A stretch of 64,000 nucleotides of DNA from Rhizobiaceae bacterium (GCA_023953905.1 JAMLJA010000001.1:248001-312000); one strand, 5' to 3'; positions 24,372 through 33,883 are shown, counted from the stretch's first letter. A program made the numbers and translations. The notes: generated by a model not told the origin, from the letters alone.

Positions 24372-27300
24372 TCAGTTTCCAAATAGCCTTCGGAAATCCA
24401 GCAATGGCCGTCGCGTCTCGGGCGGGCTGGTATCGAAGGAATCCCGGTTCAGCGGCGCGGGAACAATTGTCTGCTGCGCTGGCGTCGGGTTCACTTCCTC
24501 GGCTGCACGCTCGGCCGCCTCAGCATCGCGTTTGGATTGTTCATCTGCCGCACGTCTCGCCTTTTCCGCGGCAGCACGCTTTGCCACCTCGTCTGCCGCG
24601 CGCCTTGCCTCTGCTTCTCGTGCCTCTTGTGCCCGCTTCGCCTCCTCCACAGCCTGTGCCTGTGCCTTTGCCTCTTCTTCCGCCTTGAGACGAGCAGCCT
24701 CTTCAGCCTGAAGGCGCCTCTCCTCGTCTGCCTTCTGCCGTTCAGCCTCGACCCGCGCGCGCTCCTCCTCCAGGGCGGCGTAATATTTCGCTTCCCGGCG
24801 CAGCCGCTGCTTTTCGAGAAGCTCCGCTTGCATCGCTTCGACGCGCGCCTGTTCCTTTTCGAGCGCGCGTTGCGTCAAAAACTGAGACAATGCGGCGGTG
24901 TCGAACGATGCGCTCATCGCTCCGGGGGCACCGCTCGCCGCAAAAGTGACTGTCGGCTCGGAGCCAACGAGCGCTTCGTCACCTGCGACGTATGTGACGG
25001 ATCCATCGGCGCCCAAAGTGCCAGTGTTGAGATCGACCCGGATATCGGCCGTAATCGTGGCGGCTTCGTTCTTGAGCGTGAGAGGCGGTGCACGCACAAC
25101 ACCGGCAGCCACCGTGTAGGCGATATCAGCGTCCCCCGCCGCAAACTGTCCACCCTTCACGAGTGGAGACGCGAATGCTGCCGTCTTGGCCGCGTCGATA
25201 TCCTGGCCGACCCGGTCGGCTTCCGCGATGATCGGTGCGAACGCAGACGGATTGACACCTTTGACGATCAGATCGCGGACGCTCGCAGTTCCAGAGCCGG
25301 AAAGAGCAGCGACGACCCCCTCTAGCGTTTTGCCACTCGCCGAGAGCGTGGTTGAAAGATCTGCTCTTCCCTCCAGCCCGATCCCAGGGACCAGGCGATC
25401 AATATTGGCATTCGTCAGTTTCAGCTGTGCGGTAAACAGGCCGGTGCCCGCAGTGTTTTTCAATTCAAGCAGCCCGCCGACCGTGCCCTCGGCAAGGCCT
25501 CCGGTTACGTCGGAAATGCGCATTCCCTCCGAATCAAGCCGGAGGGTCGCATGCGCGTCGGCAAGCGTTGCGATTGGGCCGGCAGAAAGGCTTGCCGCGG
25601 TCAGGTCCAGATCAGCGCCAAATGGCGTCACGGATGCCTGACGAAATGGCGTTGAGGCCCATTCTGAGTTGCCGCTGCTTTCGAGCGTTCCCTCACCGAG
25701 CGTTATGCGCGCGAGCGGCTGGAGATCCAGTTCATCGAGAGACAGCTGCCCGGCCAGATGCGGGACGCCTTCCTTGACCTCCAGATTGATGTCACCGGCA
25801 ACGGCACCATCGGCCACCACGCCCTGCAGACCGGAAAGGACCAACAAACCGCTCGCATAGTCGGCGTCAGCCTTGAGATCGACACTTGTCCCCGTCCCCA
25901 TGCCCGGCAATCCGAGACCGGCGGTCATCATCCAGGGCTCGATGTCTATCGACGTCAGAGACACACTCCCCTTGGCCGCCAGCCCCTTCTCCGCGCTGGA
26001 AAGGGTCCCGTCGAACCGTGCCTCGGTGCCGTCGCCGGAAAAACTGAAACGGGTGTCGACACCGCCCGGCCAGGACCCCTCCGCGGAAATCTCAGTCTCT
26101 CCCGCACCCGTCAGCCCAATGGGCAGTGCGGTGATGCCGGTAAGCGCCAGCAGAGATGTGGCATCGCTGTTCTTTGCCTTGAAGGATAGTTTTATATCCT
26201 TCTCCCCATCACCCTTTTGCCCGGCATAGGTCGCTTCGAACTCGCTACCGCCCGACACACCCTTGGCATTCACGGCGTAATTCGTTTGCGTGTCGCCGTC
26301 AGTAGATGCCGAGAGCACCAGATTGATCTCGCTGTCGGCGAATAGCCCCGGAAAACTGGCACCGCGATCGCGCAGCCACGTGAGGACTGGCTGGTCCGGG
26401 AGACGCTCGACCAGAACGCCCAGCAATGGCTGCAGGTCCACCCCGACAAGTGATGTATCGAGCGTGCCGGTTGGATGTGCCGGAAAACCCTTCACGGAGC
26501 CCGTTGCGCTGATTGTCGAACCGACCAATCCGCCAATCGACAGCCGATCGATTTCCAACGTGCCGCGACGCAGACGCAGCGCCGTATCGAGCGTGTCGGC
26601 GGAGATGCCAGCGACCGCGACCGGGCCAGCCTTCAGATCGATGTCGAGATCGGCATCGCCGAAGCGTCGCGTTCCTTCCTCGCTGACGAAGAGAGAGGTG
26701 AAAGCCGACAACCCGTCGAAATCCACCGCACCCCCTTGAAGACGCACCGCAATGGTCGGGCGTGCGTCGGCTGGCAACCGGCTGTCGACCTCGCCTCGGA
26801 AATTTGCTTTGCCAAGCTGCATTTCCAGATTCGCGAAATGTTGACGCTCCGGAGTCAGATCGACATCGGCGCTGAATCCGGCAGCCGGCAGACGTCTTAT
26901 CGCTTCATCGACGTCCTTGGAAATCCAGGCCATGAAACCGGAGGGCTGCGCTACCGCAAGCAGAAGCTGCCCTTTGAAGCCAAGCTCCTTGTCAGTGGAG
27001 AGAAATCCGTTCGCTTCCACGGTAGAGCGACCGGGTAAAACCGCCGCAAGCGACTTGATCGCCCAGCCGCCATCCTTTGGCTCTGCCGACACGCTCACCT
27101 CGCGGATCATGGTATCGCCTGCCACGATGGCAGGCAGCTTGACCTCGACTGCGCCGGGTATGCCCGGCCTCGGCAGGTCTTCCAGCATGTTGCGAAGATC
27201 TGACAACCGTCGGTCGAGCGACTGGCCGGCGACGCCGTCCTGGCCAGCAATGGCATCACCCAATCGCACTTGCGCGCCGTCCGCCACAATCGAAAAGCGG

Positions 27301-28238
27301 GGATCGGGACCGATGTCGACAAAGGCCGTACCGTCGGCGACATACGGATCGCCGAGCGGCCCGCTCTCGAAGCGGAACTCTTCGACCAACAGCTTGCGAT
27401 CGTCAAATGTGAACTTGCCGCTCAGTCGGTTGGGCGGCATGCTGACGCGATCGCCTTTCAGGGCTGCGCCGCCCTCGCCAGCCGCAGACTCCCCGGAGGT
27501 CTCGTCTTTGGCGAATACCTTGAAAGCGCCCGCATATGTCGGCGCGCCTTCTTTGATCGTGATATCGCCATCCGTTTCGACGACCAAGGGATACAGTGCG
27601 GGACTGGTGCGGATTTTCACCCGCATGGCGCCATCGTCGCCAGGCGCGCTCGTCGATATGTTCACTTCGGCCTGCCGGCCATCCGCGTCCAGGGAACCAT
27701 CGATCCGCCAAGGCCCGAGCAGCGAGCGTGCAGACGCTTCCAGACTGATGTTGGTCAGATGATGCTCGCGACCACTGACGCGATGAACGACCGTGATCTC
27801 GCCCTCTGAGATGGTGAGTTTCTCGAGAGAGATCCGAGCGGCTGAAATCGGCGCGGAGGGCCGCACGGCCCAATCCACGACGCCATCCTCCCCTATCTCG
27901 ACGGTCGCCTTTGGCCGCACAAGGCGAAGGTCGAATATCCGGAACTCTCCGCTCATGAAGGGCGCGAGTTCCGCGTCCATCGAAAACGCCTCAACCGTCA
28001 TGGCGGGCCTGGTCGCGGTAGCCCCCACCACGACATCGGAAAAGGTCACGGACGGGAACGGCAGCAGACGAGCCGACGCATCACCGCGAACGGTTACGGG
28101 ACGCCCCAGAATATTGCTGGCCTCGCGCTCGAAGTCCGCGCGATAATTCGTCCAGTCGATGAAATACGGCGCGACCAGCGCTGCAGTCAGCGCCAGTACG
28201 AACAAACCACCGATCAGTACGAATAGACGGGCAAGCAT
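24372..28238 (-). CDS. AsmA family protein with TolA-like coiled-coil tail
   Basis: 1288 residues. The N-terminal membrane helix (4-26) and FIDWTNYRADFEREASNILG are the AsmA start. A very long beta-rich periplasmic region follows, with an AsmA_2-type C-terminal block (ATLRLDSEGMRISDVTGGLA, TLSASGKTLEGVVAALSGSG). Residues about 1120-1245 are an Ala/Glu/Arg/Lys-rich coiled coil, then a Pro-rich end. AsmA-like proteins are bridge-like lipid carriers or outer-membrane assembly factors between the two membranes. The coiled-coil tail resembles the TolA stalk and is unusual to my knowledge. Single gene. Confidence 0.88.
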   Translation of the reverse strand: MLARLFVLIGGLFVLALTAALVAPYFIDWTNYRADFEREASNILGRPVTVRGDASARLLPFPSVTFSDVVVGATATRPAMTVEAFSMDAELAPFMSGEFRIFDLRLVRPKATVEIGEDGVVDWAVRPSAPISAARISLEKLTISEGEITVVHRVSGREHHLTNISLEASARSLLGPWRIDGSLDADGRQAEVNISTSAPGDDGAMRVKIRTSPALYPLVVETDGDITIKEGAPTYAGAFKVFAKDETSGESAAGEGGAALKGDRVSMPPNRLSGKFTFDDRKLLVEEFRFESGPLGDPYVADGTAFVDIGPDPRFSIVADGAQVRLGDAIAGQDGVAGQSLDRRLSDLRNMLEDLPRPGIPGAVEVKLPAIVAGDTMIREVSVSAEPKDGGWAIKSLAAVLPGRSTVEANGFLSTDKELGFKGQLLLAVAQPSGFMAWISKDVDEAIRRLPAAGFSADVDLTPERQHFANLEMQLGKANFRGEVDSRLPADARPTIAVRLQGGAVDFDGLSAFTSLFVSEEGTRRFGDADLDIDLKAGPVAVAGISADTLDTALRLRRGTLEIDRLSIGGLVGSTISATGSVKGFPAHPTGTLDTSLVGVDLQPLLGVLVERLPDQPVLTWLRDRGASFPGLFADSEINLVLSASTDGDTQTNYAVNAKGVSGGSEFEATYAGQKGDGEKDIKLSFKAKNSDATSLLALTGITALPIGLTGAGETEISAEGSWPGGVDTRFSFSGDGTEARFDGTLSSAEKGLAAKGSVSLTSIDIEPWMMTAGLGLPGMGTGTSVDLKADADYASGLLVLSGLQGVVADGAVAGDINLEVKEGVPHLAGQLSLDELDLQPLARITLGEGTLESSGNSEWASTPFRQASVTPFGADLDLTAASLSAGPIATLADAHATLRLDSEGMRISDVTGGLAEGTVGGLLELKNTAGTGLFTAQLKLTNANIDRLVPGIGLEGRADLSTTLSASGKTLEGVVAALSGSGTASVRDLIVKGVNPSAFAPIIAEADRVGQDIDAAKTAAFASPLVKGGQFAAGDADIAYTVAAGVVRAPPLTLKNEAATITADIRVDLNTGTLGADGSVTYVAGDEALVGSEPTVTFAASGAPGAMSASFDTAALSQFLTQRALEKEQARVEAMQAELLEKQRLRREAKYYAALEEERARVEAERQKADEERRLQAEEAARLKAEEEAKAQAQAVEEAKRAQEAREAEARRAADEVAKRAAAEKARRAADEQSKRDAEAAERAAEEVNPTPAQQTIVPAPLNRDSFDTSPPETRRPLLDFRRLFGN

Positions 28239-28325
28239 TGCATCACGACTGTTGAGAGTCTTTCTCGCAGCATAGCTGCATCAGATTGTCGATAAAGTGG
28301 CCATTTTTCGCCAGAAACTGTTCAT

Positions 28326-29741
28326 TCAATGGACAATAGGAAGGATCTTTCCGGGGTTCATTATGTTTAGTGGATCGAGCGCGTTCTTTATTGTGCGCAT
28401 GAAGTCGACGCTATCGCCGAGTTCCAGCTCCAGAAAGCCCATCTTGCCCTGACCGATGCCATGTTCGCCGGTGCAGGTTCCATCCATGGCAATGGCGCGA
28501 AGATTGAGCCGCGACACGAACTCCTCGCAGCCTGCGACCTCCCTCGGGTCGTTCTTGTCGATCAGTACCATGACGTGGAAGTTTCCGTCGCCCACATGCC
28601 CGACAATCGGCGCAATGAGACCCATTCGGGCAATATCAGCCTCGGTTTCGGAGATGCACTCCGCCAGCCTCGAGATTGGCACACACACATCCGTGGAGAG
28701 GCTGTCGGCACCTGGCCTGAGCGTCAGTGACGCCCAATAGGCATGGTGGCGCGCCTTCCAAAGAGCTGCCCGCTCCTCTGCCACCTTCGTCCAGAGGAAC
28801 GGTCCACCGCCAAACTCGGCGGCTATCTCGCCAAAGCTCTCAGCCTGCTCGGCCACGCCCGCCTCGCTTCCGTGAAATTCGACGAACAGGCAGGGGCTTT
28901 CCGGATAATCGAGCTGAGCGTAGTTTTTCATGGCGCGCATCTGCAGCGCATTGACGAGTTCAATGCGCGCGACCGGAATGCCCATCTGTATTGTCATAAT
29001 CACCGCATTGCAGGCCGCCTCGACGCTGGGAAACGGGCACACTCCGCCCGAAATCGCCTGCGGTATGCCGTAGAGCTTCAGTGTGAGGGAGGTGATCACA
29101 CCCAAAGTGCCCTCCGATCCGATCAGCAACCGTGTCAGATCATAGCCTGCCGAGGTCTTCTTGGCGCGATGCGCCGTCGTGATGGCGCGGCCATCGGCCA
29201 TAACTGCGGTCAGCGCCAGCACATTCTCGCGCATCGTGCCATAACGCACGGCATTGGTGCCGGACGCCCGCGTCGATGCCATGCCTCCAAGGCTGGCGTT
29301 GGCGCCGGGGTCGATCGGGAAAAAGAGCCCCGTGTCACGCAGATGGGTATTCAGCGCTTCGCGCGTCACGCCCGGCTCTATGGTACAGTCGAGGTCCTCC
29401 GGATTGACCGCCAATATCCGGTTCATCTGCATCATATCGATCGAAATGCCGCCTCCCGCCGCATTCGTCTGGCCCTCGAGTGAAGTGCCCGTGCCGAAAG
29501 GAACGAGCGGGACGCGGTGCTCGCCACAAATCCGAACGATTTCCTGAACTTCTTCCGTGGATTGCACAAAGACAACGCCATCCGGCGGCTGATTTGGAAT
29601 GTAAGTGGTGGTGTGTGCGTGCTGTCTGCGGACATCCTGACCGGTCTGGAGACGATCACCGAAACGCTGCTTCAAAATGCCGAGCACGGTCGCGATTCCG
29701 GCTTCGTTGCGTTCGATTTTGATGAGATCACTGAGAGCCAT
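28326..29741 (-). CDS. FAD-binding D-lactate/glycolate dehydrogenase-type oxidoreductase
   Basis: 471 residues. The FAD_binding_4 (PCMH) domain has VPLVPFGTGTSLEGQTNAAGG, GLFFPIDPGANASLGGMAST and LLIGSEGTLGVIT. The C-terminal FAD-oxidase domain has GHVGDGNFHVMVLID and the near-C-terminal GTCTGEHGIGQGKMGFLE. The pattern fits the D-lactate dehydrogenase (cytochrome) / GlcD group that oxidises 2-hydroxy acids to 2-oxo acids. No glcE or glcF partner is adjacent, favouring a single-subunit D-2-hydroxyacid dehydrogenase. It is divergent from the thioesterase gene across 105 bases. Confidence 0.9.
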   Translation of the reverse strand: MALSDLIKIERNEAGIATVLGILKQRFGDRLQTGQDVRRQHAHTTTYIPNQPPDGVVFVQSTEEVQEIVRICGEHRVPLVPFGTGTSLEGQTNAAGGGISIDMMQMNRILAVNPEDLDCTIEPGVTREALNTHLRDTGLFFPIDPGANASLGGMASTRASGTNAVRYGTMRENVLALTAVMADGRAITTAHRAKKTSAGYDLTRLLIGSEGTLGVITSLTLKLYGIPQAISGGVCPFPSVEAACNAVIMTIQMGIPVARIELVNALQMRAMKNYAQLDYPESPCLFVEFHGSEAGVAEQAESFGEIAAEFGGGPFLWTKVAEERAALWKARHHAYWASLTLRPGADSLSTDVCVPISRLAECISETEADIARMGLIAPIVGHVGDGNFHVMVLIDKNDPREVAGCEEFVSRLNLRAIAMDGTCTGEHGIGQGKMGFLELELGDSVDFMRTIKNALDPLNIMNPGKILPIVH

Positions 29742-29846
29742 CGTTTCTTCCCCAATGAATGCGCGAGGGTTGTTATTGATCCGCCCGCCCGCCTATAGCA
29801 GCTTTCCCGCATCTTTTGCGGCGGACCAAGCACAGGAGCCCTGTCT

Positions 29847-30344
29847 ATGAATTTCGTAGCGCCGTTCCTATCCCAGGCAATGGCAATCGAGAAGAGCTGG
29901 ATAGACTATAATGGCCATCTCAACCTGGCCTATTACAATGTGTTGTTCGATCGCGCATCCGATGAGGTTTTTGAACTTCTTGGGATGGGGCCCGTCTACG
30001 CGCGTGAACGTCGCCTGACCACCTACGCCGCTGAAATCCACGTCTGCTACATTCGCGAACTTCATCTTGAAGACAAGGTGACAAGCACCTTCCAGATGCT
30101 GGATTGCGACGACAAGCGCATCCATGCCTTTCAGGAGCTTCGCCATATCGACGGCTGGCTGGCCGCGACCGCGGAATCGCTTTCGCTGCACATCGACGTC
30201 AATGGACCGCGCGTCACACCCTTCCCGCCCGATATCCAGGCTAATGTGAAGGCGATGCATACAGCGCATTCGAGCCTGGCGGTTCCGGAACGGGCCGGTC
30301 GCTCAGTCGGCATCCGGCGCAAAACAACCGCGAACAAGGGCTGA
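29847..30344 (+). CDS. Hot-dog fold thioesterase (4HBT family)
   Basis: 165 residues. The active-site region IEKSWIDYNGHLNLAYYNVLFDRASDEVFELLG is the 4HBT signature, in which the Asp-x-x-x-Gly-His pattern places the catalytic Asp near residue 23. The family hydrolyses acyl-CoA thioesters. The sequence recalls the betainyl-CoA thioesterases of carnitine degradation, but no carnitine genes flank it, so I do not name it. It is followed after three bases by the 397-residue unknown gene, with which it forms an operon. Confidence 0.85.
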   Translation: MNFVAPFLSQAMAIEKSWIDYNGHLNLAYYNVLFDRASDEVFELLGMGPVYARERRLTTYAAEIHVCYIRELHLEDKVTSTFQMLDCDDKRIHAFQELRHIDGWLAATAESLSLHIDVNGPRVTPFPPDIQANVKAMHTAHSSLAVPERAGRSVGIRRKTTANKG

Positions 30345-30347
30345 CGC

Positions 30348-31541
30348 ATGGCACACGAACTGCAACTCTCTGTCTGGACCTATCCTTGGGACGTGGCCGA
30401 ACAGGGTGTGTCTGCCTTTTGCAACGAACTGCGTGGACTTGGCCTCCACGCGGTTAGTCTCGCAACCTCCTATCACGCTGGACGTTTTGTCCAGCCGCGC
30501 GGCATCCGACGAAAAAGCTACTTTCCTGAAGACGGCACTGTCTACTTTCGCCCGAGCCCCGAAATCTGGGCGGATGCTGCGATCCAGCCGCAACTTGCCC
30601 GACAGGTCGACGAGGACGGTGACATGCTGCGCGCCGTAGTGGACGCACGCGCCTCGTCGGGCATCCGAACGAACTGCTGGACCGTATGTCTGCACAATAC
30701 CCGGCTCGGCATGGTCCATCCCGCCCACGTGGCTCGTAATGCGTTTGGCGATCCAAGCTTTTTCAGCCTGTGCCCGTCCTCACCGGAGGTACGGCGTTAT
30801 GCACGCTCGCTGGTGAAGGATATTTCGCAAACCTATCGCCCCGACACGATCGAACTCGAAACGCCCAGTTTCATGGGCTTCACGCATGGATATCATCATG
30901 AAAAGGACGGCGTCGGGCTAACACCGGAAGAAGACTTCTTCCTGTCGGTTTGTTTCTGCGACCACTGCCTTCACCGCGCCGCCAGCGACAAGGTGGACGG
31001 CGAGGCAGCCAGATTATGGGTGAAGCAGCGCATCGCGGAAGCGCTGGACCGCGAAAGGCCCGCACGCACCTTTCCGGAATTCCCCGCCAAAGGCATCGGC
31101 GCATTCAAGGCGCATGGTGCATTCCACACCTATCTCCTGTGGCGAGAAGGCGTTGTCACGAGCCTTGTCGCTGAGATCCGAGAGGAAGCTGACCCCTCCA
31201 GTAGCGTCATTGCCGTCAGCGATGCCGCCACATGGTATGCAGCACTCGATCTGCCCGCAGTAGCCAGTGCATGTGACGGCTTGCTGCTGTGCCTTTACGG
31301 TGAGCCCGCTGCAGCGGTTGCCACTGCGATCTCCGAAATGCGCGCCGCGATCGGACCGCACAAACGTCTCGGCGCCGGTCTGCGTCTCTTCCCGGATGAA
31401 GTGTCCGGACCGGAGGAACTCGCCCAAGTCAGCCTCGCGGCAAGCAAGGCCGGTGGGGACGCGATCAACTACTACAATTACGGGCTTGTTCCGGCGAAGC
31501 GTCTTGCATGGATTGAGCATGCCTCCCGTGCATTGGCCTGA
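30348..31541 (+). CDS. Unknown 397-residue protein, TIM-barrel-like
   Basis: The start LQLSVWTYPWDVAEQGVSAF, IELETPSFMGFTHGYHHEKD and the C-terminal GGDAINYYNYGLVPAKRLAW suggest an alpha-beta barrel like those of glycoside hydrolases. A C-F-C-D-H-C motif at about residues 203-208 could bind metal. I cannot assign a reaction. It starts three bases after the thioesterase stop, so the two probably belong to one pathway. The N-terminal pattern with a conserved Trp-Thr-Tyr resembles hypothetical barrel proteins rather than any enzyme I know. Codon use matches the neighbours. Confidence 0.7.
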   Translation: MAHELQLSVWTYPWDVAEQGVSAFCNELRGLGLHAVSLATSYHAGRFVQPRGIRRKSYFPEDGTVYFRPSPEIWADAAIQPQLARQVDEDGDMLRAVVDARASSGIRTNCWTVCLHNTRLGMVHPAHVARNAFGDPSFFSLCPSSPEVRRYARSLVKDISQTYRPDTIELETPSFMGFTHGYHHEKDGVGLTPEEDFFLSVCFCDHCLHRAASDKVDGEAARLWVKQRIAEALDRERPARTFPEFPAKGIGAFKAHGAFHTYLLWREGVVTSLVAEIREEADPSSSVIAVSDAATWYAALDLPAVASACDGLLLCLYGEPAAAVATAISEMRAAIGPHKRLGAGLRLFPDEVSGPEELAQVSLAASKAGGDAINYYNYGLVPAKRLAWIEHASRALA

Positions 31542-31617
31542 CGCCCGAACCCCACTGCGCAAGGCTGACGCAAGTTAGTTCCCCTAGCCTCATAAGTAAG
31601 GATGGGACGGAGCTATC

Positions 31618-31797
31618 ATGTCGGTTGAGGACAACATCACAGACGATTCGCGCATTGAACTGGCCGAGCGTTTTGAGCTTGAGGCCGCGATCAGGGCCTA
31701 CAGGAAACTCGGCTACAAAGAAGATGAAGTGATTGAACAGATGGAACTGATCTTCAGCTTCCGTCCAGAGGAAGTACAGGCGCTGCTCCGCTCCTAG
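31618..31797 (+). CDS. Small acidic helical protein, 59 residues
   Basis: ATG at 31618 with a GGACGGAG ribosome site eight bases upstream. The protein is acidic and helical: IELAERFELEAAIRAYRKLG, then YKEDEVIEQMELIF and FRPEEVQALLRS, resembling a UBA-like three-helix bundle. Function unknown. The codon pattern and ribosome site favour a real gene over a 126-residue shadow frame on the other strand. It stands between the unknown barrel gene (77 bases after it) and the convergent cupin gene. Confidence 0.7.
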   Translation: MSVEDNITDDSRIELAERFELEAAIRAYRKLGYKEDEVIEQMELIFSFRPEEVQALLRS

Positions 31798-31810
31798 CAG
31801 TCGACTTCGA

Positions 31811-32320
31811 TCAGGTCGTGCCAGACCAGATTGCCACGATGCCACCGCGACCGCCCGTGATGGGATCGGTCTGCGGTAGCGGCAGTCGGGCGAGCGCGGT
31901 CGCTATCTCTTCCTCGTTCATCTGCCCCGGACGGACGATGTCGCCTTCCTGGTTCGGCGGATACCCCCCTGCCATCTGAAACCCGGGCGACGCAGTGATC
32001 TTCTTGTGCCCTACCCCGGCTGGCACGACAGCGACATCGCCAACCTCCACGTCTACAACAATCCCGTCATCGCCGCCGAAGCCGATGGTCGCCATTCCGG
32101 CCACGCAGGACAGCACCTCGTGCCCCTTCGTGTGAAAATGCCAAAAGGGATAAACGGTGTAGACCCAGGTGCCGCCCCAGCCGTTTCGTTGGTAGAGCGC
32201 ACAGGCCTCCTGGCCGCTGCGCATCACAAGCGGCAGGGCCTTTTTCCAGATGACGAGCGGCAGCCGGCTGTTGGGAATGCCGCCCGCCGAAGGAAAGACT
32301 TTTATCAGAGGAGCCATCAC
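31811..32320 (-). CDS. Cupin domain protein (YjlB-like)
   Basis: 169 residues. YPFWHFHTKGHEVLSCVAGMAT gives the cupin motif 1 (His-x-His, then Glu), and VGDVAVVPAGVGHKKITAS gives motif 2 with its His, so a metal site is likely. The closest pattern is the YjlB-type cupin family of unknown reaction. Two adjacent ATG codons (32320 and 32317) could start it. It is convergent with the 59-residue gene and follows the TMEM43-like gene by 94 bases on the same strand. Confidence 0.85.
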   Translation of the reverse strand: MMAPLIKVFPSAGGIPNSRLPLVIWKKALPLVMRSGQEACALYQRNGWGGTWVYTVYPFWHFHTKGHEVLSCVAGMATIGFGGDDGIVVDVEVGDVAVVPAGVGHKKITASPGFQMAGGYPPNQEGDIVRPGQMNEEEIATALARLPLPQTDPITGGRGGIVAIWSGTT

Positions 32321-32414
32321 CTCGACAGGTTAGCCGTTCCTGGAGGAAAGCAACAGGCCGTTGCCAAGCCCGTCGGTGGCATCGGTCGCAGTCACACCGA
32401 GATCGCCGCCACTT

Positions 32415-33599
32415 CTAGGCTGCTTGCGGTTCCACCGGAACACTGGTTTTCCCCCGCGCCTTGCCGACCTTGCCGACCGCATAGGCAATCGCGAAGCCTG
32501 CCACGATAATCGCCAGAGACAAAAGCGGACGATACCAGAACCACGCGATCGCGATTGTCACGGTTCCGACGAGCACAGCAAGCAGCAGTGCGGCAATGCT
32601 GGTTCCCGCGCCAACCAGTCTGCCCAGAAACGGAATGACTGCGGCCACGATTCGTAGAGGAGACATGAGCAGCGCGAAGCCGATCCACAGGAAGACCACT
32701 CCGACCACGCGCAGGATCCATGTCATGACCGTATTTGCCGACTGCGCGCTCTCGAACATCTGATCCGCCGGCAAATTACCCGTCTCGATCATCAGCAAGG
32801 CGTCACCCGCCTGTGTCTGGTAAGTTTGAAATCCGTGGCCACTCTGCTTGCCGATCACACTGACGGTGCCGAGCGGCACGAGCCTGTAGGAAATGCGATA
32901 GTCGCCGACCGCAGGCTGCGTCGAATTGAAACCGAGATATATTCTGCCGTCGGCAACTGCGACACGCTTGGTACCGCTGTATGCAGTCTCGATGGCGGAG
33001 GTGAGGTCTGGCGAAATCGACACGTCTCTGGCGCCACCGATCATGGACATCAGGCGCTGGCTCAGTTCGAAAGCGCCAAGTCCCGCTTCGGGAACCTGGA
33101 ATTCCTGGCTGCGGATTTCCATCGGCGGATTATCGTGACCGGCCGGATTCTTGAAGCGCGCCGAATCGATGGGCCGGTCATTCCAGACCTTGGAGTAGCT
33201 GTAGGTGGTGACCGTCTCTTCTGCGCCGCCAAGCTTCTCCTTCACGTCAGACTTGGAAGTCTCCTTCCACTGGTACATTTCGGACTTCCGCTCAAGTCGA
33301 ATGCCCTCAGCGGTAATGCCGAATGTTTGATCCGTCGGCTTGTGCCACGTCTCCACGTCACCGGTGACATGCACCAGTCTGCCCTCGTTGCCCGGTTCGA
33401 TGATGTCCGCGGGGACAGACGTGACGATGCCCGCACCCTCAGTGAGCGAACGCGCCGTCTGCACCGCCCTGCCCTCGTTCCAGAAAAGCAGCACGACCAT
33501 GGCGACCAGCAGAACCAATCCGATGATGACACCGACGACAGAATTGCCGAGCCTTGAAAACCACGACCTGCGCGTCGTGACGGAAAAGGTGTCGCTCAT
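32415..33599 (-). CDS. TMEM43 (LUMA) family membrane protein
   Basis: 394 residues. One helix lies near the N-terminus (about 20-42, VVGVIIGLVLLVAMVVLLFWNEGRA) and three or four near the C-terminus (about 285-380), with a large soluble domain between. NEGRLVHVTGDV and MYQWKETSKS are typical of the TMEM43 family (PF07787), related to the human inner nuclear membrane protein LUMA. Bacterial function is unknown. ATG at 33599 with a GGGGGACGGC purine stretch upstream. A 284-base gap separates it from the L,D-transpeptidase on the other strand. Confidence 0.88.
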   Translation of the reverse strand: MSDTFSVTTRRSWFSRLGNSVVGVIIGLVLLVAMVVLLFWNEGRAVQTARSLTEGAGIVTSVPADIIEPGNEGRLVHVTGDVETWHKPTDQTFGITAEGIRLERKSEMYQWKETSKSDVKEKLGGAEETVTTYSYSKVWNDRPIDSARFKNPAGHDNPPMEIRSQEFQVPEAGLGAFELSQRLMSMIGGARDVSISPDLTSAIETAYSGTKRVAVADGRIYLGFNSTQPAVGDYRISYRLVPLGTVSVIGKQSGHGFQTYQTQAGDALLMIETGNLPADQMFESAQSANTVMTWILRVVGVVFLWIGFALLMSPLRIVAAVIPFLGRLVGAGTSIAALLLAVLVGTVTIAIAWFWYRPLLSLAIIVAGFAIAYAVGKVGKARGKTSVPVEPQAA

Positions 33600-33827
33600 G
33601 CCGTCCCCCTAAAGCCGCAGAGACCGCAAAATGCGGTGTCCAAAGCGTCATGTCACGAGTCTGTTTCAGGAAGAATGCGAAGCCACGTCAATCCCGACAT
33701 GCCCTGTTACAGCCGTGTTTCCAGAACGTTTCAACGATTGAGCCTCATTGTCACGAGGGACCAGCAGTCCGAACATGTGTTTAGTGCAACACCCTGAAGT
33801 AATCTTCGACCTCCCCGCGGGACCTCA

Positions 33828-33856
33828 CTTGATTGGCGCGCGCGACCCGATATGGT
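33828..33856 (+). promoter_or_regulatory. Predicted promoter of the L,D-transpeptidase-lipoprotein pair
   Basis: CTTGAT (33828-33833), 17 bases, TATGGT (33851-33856), followed 27 bases later by ATG 33884 with a GGGGGGA ribosome site. Both hexamers are good for an alphaproteobacterial housekeeping sigma factor. The remaining 33600-33827 stretch shows nothing I recognise. Confidence 0.55.
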
Positions 33857-33883
33857 GATCCAAGGCCGAGGGGGGGATTGTCG

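Noticed and set aside
28743..29483. 246-residue plus-strand frame opposite the FAD oxidoreductase
   Set aside because: Antisense shadow; low-complexity Arg/His/Ala composition and no family similarity.
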